This document shows, one piece after another, positions 7,902 through 11,477 of a stretch of DNA of 11,477 bases (positions are counted from its first letter, which is position 1; every line of letters begins with the position of its first letter). The stretch lies in assembly GCA_003554345.1 (NCBI GenBank), contig PWGE01000359.1:1-11477 (forward strand), given 5' to 3'. Position numbers and translations under genes: made by a program. This DNA comes from T1SED10-198M sp003554345 [NCBI: Candidatus Sumerlaeota bacterium] (GTDB taxonomy: Bacteria; Sumerlaeota; T1SED10-198M). The notes under the pieces were generated by a model that was not told where the DNA came from, made no database searches, and saw only the letters and a program-made list of their open reading frames with translations.

Positions 7902-8872
7902 AAGAAGAATGGTTTTCTTCCTCTCAAAATGACGTAGAAGTCTCACTAAGACCTCAGTCATTTGATGAATTCATAGGTCAGAAGAAGATATTAAAAAATC
8001 TGCGCATATTCATTCATGCCGCAAGTCAGAGAAATGAACCGCTTGATCATCTTTTGCTGTACGGTCCTCCTGGCCTGGGAAAGACTACCATTGCTCATAT
8101 CATTGCACATGAAATGGGCGGTACTCTTAAAACAACTTCCGGGCCGGTAATGGAAAAAAAGGCCGATCTGGCTGCCATTATGACAAGTCTTAATCCGGGG
8201 GATGTCCTGTTTATTGATGAGATTCATCGTATGAACCGGGCTGTTGAAGAATGCCTCTATCCTGCACTGGAAGATAATGTGATTGATATTATTCTGGGTG
8301 AAGGACCCCATGCTAATAACATCCGCCTCCAGCTGAATCCCTTTACGCTGGTTGGGGCTACGACCCGGGCGGGATTGTTGACCACTCCCCTGAGAGAACG
8401 TTTTGGCATCGTGTCGCGGCTGGAATTTTATAATATGGATGAAATGGTACAGATTATTCATAGAAATGCCGGTCTTCTCCGCATTCAGGTAACAAAAAAA
8501 GCAGCGGAAGAGCTGGCAAAACGCTCCCGCGGCACCCCACGGATTGCTAATACTCTTTTGAAAAGGGTGCGCGATATTGCCCAGGTTAAAAAAGTCAGTC
8601 TCCTTGACCATAAAGTAGCCTGTGAGGCACTGGGGCAACTTGATATTGACGAGTATGGGCTGGACCATATGACAAAGACCTTGCTCAGAATTATTCTCGA
8701 GAAATTTGAAGGAGGTCCTGTAGGATTGAGCACCCTGGCAATTGCTCTTGGCGAAGAAGCTGATACTATTGAAGATGTCTATGAACCATATCTGATAAAG
8801 CAGGGTTTTTTAAAAAGAACTCCCCGCGGCAGAATGACCACCCTGAAAACAGTCCGTATACTTCAAAAATAA
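7898..8872 (+). CDS. ruvB: Holliday junction branch migration ATPase RuvB
   Basis: RuvB is the hexameric AAA+ motor that pumps DNA through the RuvA-bound junction. The 324-residue protein is slightly shorter than the usual ~335 because of a brief N-terminus, and all motifs are present: L-R-P-x-x-F-D-E-F-I-G-Q (17-28), Walker A G-P-P-G-L-G-K-T (56-63), Walker B L-F-I-D-E-I-H (104-110), sensor 1 G-A-T-T-R-A-G (153-159), arginine-finger region L-R-E-R-F-G (165-170) and sensor 2 R-G-T-P-R-I-A-N (211-218). The C-terminal winged-helix domain ends in T-P-R-G-R-M-T-T (308-315). The start is GTG at 7898, overlapping the ruvA stop as GTGA. The first in-frame ATG would cut into the conserved region. The position after ruvC and ruvA makes a complete RuvABC resolvasome. 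Confidence 0.97.
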   Translation: MKEEWFSSSQNDVEVSLRPQSFDEFIGQKKILKNLRIFIHAASQRNEPLDHLLLYGPPGLGKTTIAHIIAHEMGGTLKTTSGPVMEKKADLAAIMTSLNPGDVLFIDEIHRMNRAVEECLYPALEDNVIDIILGEGPHANNIRLQLNPFTLVGATTRAGLLTTPLRERFGIVSRLEFYNMDEMVQIIHRNAGLLRIQVTKKAAEELAKRSRGTPRIANTLLKRVRDIAQVKKVSLLDHKVACEALGQLDIDEYGLDHMTKTLLRIILEKFEGGPVGLSTLAIALGEEADTIEDVYEPYLIKQGFLKRTPRGRMTTLKTVRILQK

Positions 8873-8883
8873 GGATGCAGGCT

Positions 8884-9324
8884 ATGCGTATATTTTTGTC
8901 CGCCATAAATAAGCTTCCCTTTTTCCTCCTTTCCTGTTTTCTATGTTTATTCTTTTCCTGTACCCCACGGGGGACTACTTCCTATTTTTCCCAGAAGATG
9001 ATGGATTTACCTTCCACGGCTCCTTCTGATGTCCGGATATATGAAGCAGATGAAATGGAAGGTGAACAACATTTTTTGAGGATCGGGTATGTTTATACCC
9101 CACCTTTTGACGGAGAAGCCGGTGAACGTGAGCGAACAATTCTCAAAAGAGCCGCTGCACGAATGGGTGCGCATGGTGTCTATGAGCTGGAAACCCTCGA
9201 TGCTCACAACTATACCTATGCCGGAGATCCTCACACGCCCTTTCCCTCTTTCAGGCATATTCGTAAAGATCAATATGTCCTGAGGGGTACGGCCATTCGT
9301 TTTTTAAGTAATGAAAACGAATAG
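8884..9324 (+). CDS. Small predicted lipoprotein, unknown function
   Basis: I do not recognise this 146-residue protein as a named family. Its N-terminus has a basic start, a hydrophobic core (about 11-25) and a Cys in L-F-F-S-C (Cys26), which fits a lipoprotein signal although the -3 position is Phe rather than the preferred Leu. The mature part has a short Pro/Ser linker and then one small alpha/beta domain. Its I-L-K-R-A-A-A-R-M-G-A-H-G-V-Y-E-L and R-G-T-A-I-R-F segments recall lipoprotein domains in which a helix with A-A-x-x-G-A-D-A is followed by a strand ending in the same R-G-T-A motif. AAGGA (8871-8875) lies 8 nt before the ATG at 8884, favouring this start over ATG 8875, which overlaps that site. 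It follows ruvB by 11 nt on the same strand, so it is probably co-transcribed with the ruv genes, though no functional link is evident. No clear terminator follows it. Confidence 0.75.
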   Translation: MRIFLSAINKLPFFLLSCFLCLFFSCTPRGTTSYFSQKMMDLPSTAPSDVRIYEADEMEGEQHFLRIGYVYTPPFDGEAGERERTILKRAAARMGAHGVYELETLDAHNYTYAGDPHTPFPSFRHIRKDQYVLRGTAIRFLSNENE

Positions 9325-9466
9325 ATAAGGGAAAATCGGTAACCATTTGTTTACTTAATATACTATTGTTAATTCATTCGTCCTTTTATTACGTTAATAA
9401 AAAAAATAAACTCACATCTTCAGTTTAGCAAAAAGAAATATTCATATACAAGTTCAGTGATTTATG

Positions 9467-9493
9467 AAATAATACTTGCAAAAGAAATTATTT
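9467..9493. promoter_or_regulatory. Operator-like inverted repeat upstream of the ArsR gene
   Basis: AAATAAT (9467-9473) and ATTATTT (9487-9493) are perfect inverted copies separated by 13 nt, centred on the -35 hexamer of the candidate promoter. ArsR-family repressors commonly bind A/T-rich imperfect dyads placed this way over their own promoter. A second, wider pair TTATGAA (9462-9468) and TTCATAA (9503-9509) brackets it almost concentrically. The region is very A/T-rich, so chance repeats are possible. Confidence 0.45.
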
Positions 9494-9503
9494 TATTTAC
9501 AAT
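9476..9503 (+). promoter_or_regulatory. Candidate promoter of the ArsR-family regulator
   Basis: TTGCAA (9476-9481) and TACAAT (9498-9503) are 16 nt apart, placing the transcription start near 9510, just before the ribosome-binding site. A TATAAT at 9525-9530 lies too close to the start codon, and its nearest -35-like TTTACA (9496-9501) is 23 nt away, so it is less likely. The 213-nt gap from 9325 to here is A/T-rich and otherwise shows no gene or terminator. Confidence 0.5.
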
Positions 9504-9537
9504 TCATAATAAAAAGAGAGGAGGTATAATAGAGCGT

Positions 9538-9879
9538 ATGTTAAAATTCAACATGGACCTGTTAGAAAGAAAAGCAAACATCATTAAAGGTATTGCCAAC
9601 CCTTATCGTTTGGCGATTATTGATACTCTCAAGGAATCAGGAGAGGAAGGAAAAACGGTTAATGAGCTTTTAAATGATGTGGGCGGTGAGCAGTCCAATA
9701 TTTCCCGCCATCTCTCTATCATGCGTTCAGCCGACGTATTGACAGCCAAGAAAAAGGGCTTGCATATCTTCTATACGGTCAAACATGAGAATATCTTTAA
9801 GATTGTAGAGCTTGTCGATGAAGTACTCCATGACCTGGTCACTGAATTATCCAAACTCACCAAACGTGCTTCTAAATAA
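9538..9879 (+). CDS. ArsR/SmtB-type winged-helix transcriptional regulator without cysteines
   Basis: The 113-residue protein is of normal ArsR length and has the whole winged-helix-turn-helix. I-A-N-P-Y-R-L-A-I-I-D-T-L (19-31) is the first DNA-domain helix, Q-S-N-I-S-R-H-L-S-I-M-R (52-63) is the recognition helix, and K-K-K-G-L-H-I-F-Y-T-V (71-81) is the wing. A long final helix for dimerisation follows. It should bind DNA as a dimer and usually represses. No cysteine occurs anywhere, so the thiol arsenic/cadmium site of classical ArsR (E-L-C-V-C) is absent: that position reads E-L-L-N-D. The C-terminal helix keeps His83, Asp94 and His98 but not the full zinc-site pattern of CzrA. The inducer is therefore unknown. 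The start at 9538 is preferred: AGGAGGT (9519-9525) lies 12 nt upstream, slightly long, and an in-frame ATG at 9457 would precede the predicted promoter. The nearest partner is the convergent nitroreductase gene. Confidence 0.87.
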   Translation: MLKFNMDLLERKANIIKGIANPYRLAIIDTLKESGEEGKTVNELLNDVGGEQSNISRHLSIMRSADVLTAKKKGLHIFYTVKHENIFKIVELVDEVLHDLVTELSKLTKRASK

Positions 9880-9924
9880 AGTTCCACTGAAAAACTGAGA
9901 CAGACTCTTTCAGAGATTATAATA

Positions 9925-9955
9925 AAAAAAAGGAGGGGTATCCCCTCCTTTTTTT
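9925..9955. terminator. Strong bidirectional intrinsic terminator
   Basis: AGGAGGGG (9931-9938), a 3-nt TAT loop and CCCCTCCT (9942-9949) form an 8-bp G/C-rich stem, extended by flanking A and T runs (9925-9930 with 9950-9955). The T-run on either strand makes it work in both directions. It ends the plus-strand regulator gene (stop at 9879) and the minus-strand nitroreductase gene (stop at 9993). Confidence 0.93.
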
Positions 9956-9992
9956 CAGGTTTTCAATTCTTTTCTTTCAGAAAACTTTCCCT

Positions 9993-10715
9993 TTATTGCA
10001 GAAAATGTCCCACAGGCATAACATACAAGGGCATTTCGTTATCCCTTATCTGTACAACTTCTGCCACCTGGTTATCATGAAAGGCGCCTGCTATTACCGT
10101 TCCCAGTTCCAGGGATTCTGCCTGCAGATGGATATTTTGACCGGCAGCGCCCACATCCATTGCCAGGTAGCGGGGTCCCCTGTCTTCTCCATATCGTGAT
10201 TCTACCTGTGATAAGTTTCCTGCCAGCACAATATTGACAGGTGCACCTGCTATCATCTGCTGCCCATAACAGGCTTCCATGAGAGGAGTCCGGAAATCTC
10301 CTTCTACTATCTTATCCAGGGAATGGTTTTCTGCATTGTATCTATAGATGCCTGCTTCTAAACCTTCTACTTCTCCTGCTACCACATACGCTGAAAGTGG
10401 GTTGATTCCACCGGCTGAAGGATAGGCTCGAGTGGCACCGGTCACTCCATCAACCGTTATTCCTACCGCACTCCATAAGAGTTGTCCCAGTTTTTCTTTA
10501 GTTACCGCTTCCGGAGAAAATGAACGTGTTGATTGTCGCTGATATATGGCCTCTTCAACTGATAGAGGGCCCTCACCTCGTGGCGATTCCAGGGAGATCG
10601 GCTCTTGTTCTTCCCCGGGTTCATTCTCGGCTTCTACTCTGTCCAGATTGGTGAGAAGGAAAGCAAAAGCCAGTACAAGGACTATTGCTCCGCTAATCAG
10701 GAGTCTTTTATTCAT
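9993..10715 (-). CDS. Exported or membrane-anchored nitroreductase-family (SagB-like) flavoprotein
   Basis: The 240-residue protein starts with M-N-K-R and a hydrophobic segment (5-22), followed by V-E-A (27-29), which could be a signal-peptidase site. An acidic Glu/Pro linker (about 29-50) leads into a nitroreductase domain (51-240). FMN-binding landmarks are R-Q-S-T-R-S-F (60-66), the P-S-A-G-G-I-N-P-L segment (99-107) and the G-A-A-G-Q-N-I-H-L-Q-A helix with L-E-L-G-T (189-206). This order is typical of the SagB-type and thiazole/oxazole dehydrogenase-like nitroreductases, which bind FMN as dimers and carry out two-electron redox reactions. The substrate cannot be inferred, and no RiPP partner genes are present. 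The start is ATG 10715, preceded 5 nt upstream by an ideal AAAGGAGGA (10721-10729). An upstream in-frame ATG at 10784 would place the promoter inside the gene. Export of a flavoenzyme is unusual. Confidence 0.88.
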   Translation of the reverse strand: MNKRLLISGAIVLVLAFAFLLTNLDRVEAENEPGEEQEPISLESPRGEGPLSVEEAIYQRQSTRSFSPEAVTKEKLGQLLWSAVGITVDGVTGATRAYPSAGGINPLSAYVVAGEVEGLEAGIYRYNAENHSLDKIVEGDFRTPLMEACYGQQMIAGAPVNIVLAGNLSQVESRYGEDRGPRYLAMDVGAAGQNIHLQAESLELGTVIAGAFHDNQVAEVVQIRDNEMPLYVMPVGHFLQ

Positions 10716-10720
10716 GGTTA

Positions 10721-10729
10721 TCCTCCTTT
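10721..10729 (-). promoter_or_regulatory. Ribosome-binding site that sets the nitroreductase start
   Basis: On the minus strand AAAGGAGGA (10729-10721) is a near-perfect anti-16S complement, 5 nt before the ATG at 10715. It decides for this start over the longer reading frame that begins at 10784. Confidence 0.9.
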
Positions 10730-10738
10730 GTATAGTCG

Positions 10739-10762
10739 TTATCATCTTTATATGTATGATAA
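10739..10762. promoter_or_regulatory. Operator-like inverted repeat over the nitroreductase -10
   Basis: TTATCAT (10739-10745) and ATGATAA (10756-10762) are perfect inverted copies separated by 10 nt. One arm contains the -10 hexamer of the nitroreductase promoter, so a protein bound here would block transcription. The sequence differs from the dyads upstream of the ArsR gene, so common control is not proven. It does not match the 7-1-7 Fur or PerR box. Confidence 0.5.
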
Positions 10763-10784
10763 TACTTTTAAGAAATGTTGTCAA
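10756..10784 (-). promoter_or_regulatory. Sigma-70-type promoter of the nitroreductase gene
   Basis: Read on the minus strand, a perfect TTGACA (10784-10779) is followed after exactly 17 nt by TATCAT (10761-10756). Transcription would start near 10749, giving a leader of about 33 nt. This makes the gene independently transcribed from the membrane-protein gene upstream. Confidence 0.82.
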
Positions 10785-10818
10785 GGAGTATGTCGTGGTG
10801 AATTCTGTAGAGGAAAGA

Positions 10819-11477
10819 CTATTCGCTTAATAGCAGTCCGGCGCCGCTGCCTAAAAGATAGGCGAAGGCTGCAGCAATAAATATCATCTGGAAGCCAAAG
10901 TGGATTGCCAGCAGCGTGGCCACAACAGTACTGATAACCGAAAAACAACCGTTTATGCCCCATGCCCAGGGGGTTAAAGCCTCATCTTTGTGAGAAAGAT
11001 AGTTTAATCCAACAGGAAGAGCAAGTCCCATAACCAGGGATAAGAGAGAAATGAAAAAAACGGCAAGAATTATTCGGATCAGGGGTGAAAAAGTAATTGT
11101 TTGTTGAAGTAATGGTGGCAAAAAGAAGGAATAGACCAGAGTCAAAATGCCGATTACCAGGGGTACTTTAAGAAGGACATTTTTATTTGTCGGTAAACGT
11201 CCGGAAAAGTAGCTTCCTATACCTGACGCAATTAACATGACTCCAATAACCACTGTCGCGGAATAAATAGGATGTCCCAGGTAAAGGATGAAATTCTGAA
11301 TGAAAGCAATTTCTATGAACATAAAGCCAATACCCAGCCCGGCGAAGTAAAGAACAGTCCATGGTTTATTTTTACCTTTAAATCCCAGCGGGATGAGCGG
11401 AATCAAAATAAAAATGACGGCGGCAATTATTATCTGTATGAAGGTTGCTAGGACAAGGATGAGCCCCAGTTCGAAAA
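10819..11477 (-). CDS. C-terminal membrane part of a spermidine-synthase-like integral membrane protein, N-terminus beyond window
   Basis: The frame is open from the right edge to a TAG at 10821-10819, giving 218 visible residues, almost all hydrophobic. About six to seven transmembrane segments can be counted. Characteristic stretches are G-F-M-F-I-E-I-A-F-I-Q, L-Y-L-G-H-P-I-Y-S, S-G-I-G-S-Y-F-S-G-R-L, G-L-A-L-P-V-G-L and P-W-A-W-G-I-N-G-C-F-S-V. These match the C-terminal membrane region of large proteins that carry a SpeE-like methyltransferase-fold domain between two membrane regions. The catalytic domain itself lies outside the window, so the function rests on recognising this tail alone, and polyamine synthesis should not be assumed. 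A TTG at 11406 is only an internal codon: the frame continues upstream without a stop. The stop is 103 nt before the nitroreductase ATG, with a separate promoter between. Confidence 0.75.
   Translation of the reverse strand, partial: FELGLILVLATFIQIIIAAVIFILIPLIPLGFKGKNKPWTVLYFAGLGIGFMFIEIAFIQNFILYLGHPIYSATVVIGVMLIASGIGSYFSGRLPTNKNVLLKVPLVIGILTLVYSFFLPPLLQQTITFSPLIRIILAVFFISLLSLVMGLALPVGLNYLSHKDEALTPWAWGINGCFSVISTVVATLLAIHFGFQMIFIAAAFAYLLGSGAGLLLSE

Noticed and set aside
7991-8668. A 225-codon minus-strand open frame opposite ruvB
   Set aside because: RuvB on the other strand is complete with every AAA+ motif. The antisense translation has no recognisable domain.
9325-9461. Possible terminator or small RNA after the lipoprotein gene
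   Set aside because: Only weak A/T-rich complementarity is present. There is no G/C stem with a T-run, and no promoter-terminator pair.
10546-10880. Two overlapping plus-strand open frames near the nitroreductase promoter
   Set aside because: They are antisense to the nitroreductase N-terminus and its promoter, with no start signals or family resemblance.

Overview
The window carries eleven protein-coding genes, two of them cut by the window edges. The layout suggests a bacterium with a mid-range G+C content (about the mid-40s percent by eye), strong Shine-Dalgarno sites and consensus-like sigma-70/sigma-A promoters. A diaminopimelate decarboxylase, a predicted lipoprotein, an exported gingipain-family (C25) protease and an exported nitroreductase together hint at a diderm, Gram-negative-type cell. 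I cannot assign a phylum from the sequence alone. No tRNA, rRNA, CRISPR array, insertion sequence or phage gene was seen.

Region 1 (1-4034) is a divergent pair whose 5' ends overlap. On the minus strand is a very large secreted cysteine peptidase of the C25 (gingipain-like, caspase-fold) family. It is open through the left edge, with 1065 residues visible from a clear signal peptide. On the plus strand is a membrane-anchored TPR protein. The predicted coding starts overlap by 72 nt, so each gene's promoter should lie inside the other's coding sequence.

Region 2 (4121-5915) is a two-gene unit, lysA (diaminopimelate decarboxylase) and a TadA-like deaminase. It has a consensus promoter, and the two genes overlap by 10 nt.

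Region 3 (5979-9324) is a tight operon, yebC-ruvC-ruvA-ruvB-lipoprotein. It combines a YebC/TACO1-family protein with the complete Holliday-junction resolution machinery (RuvC resolvase, RuvA junction-binding protein, RuvB motor), joined by 4-nt overlaps or short gaps, and ends with a small unknown lipoprotein.

Region 4 (9467-10784) holds a cysteine-free ArsR-type winged-helix regulator facing an exported nitroreductase-family protein. A strong bidirectional terminator separates them. Each gene has a promoter candidate overlapped by an inverted repeat.

Region 5 (10819-11477) is the C-terminal membrane part of a large spermidine-synthase-like integral membrane protein that runs off the right edge.

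The most notable observations are the overlapping divergent protease/TPR pair, the TadA homologue with altered residues at positions expected to contact RNA, and the regulator/nitroreductase pair with its operator-like repeats. Nothing in the window amounts to an obviously new multi-gene system.
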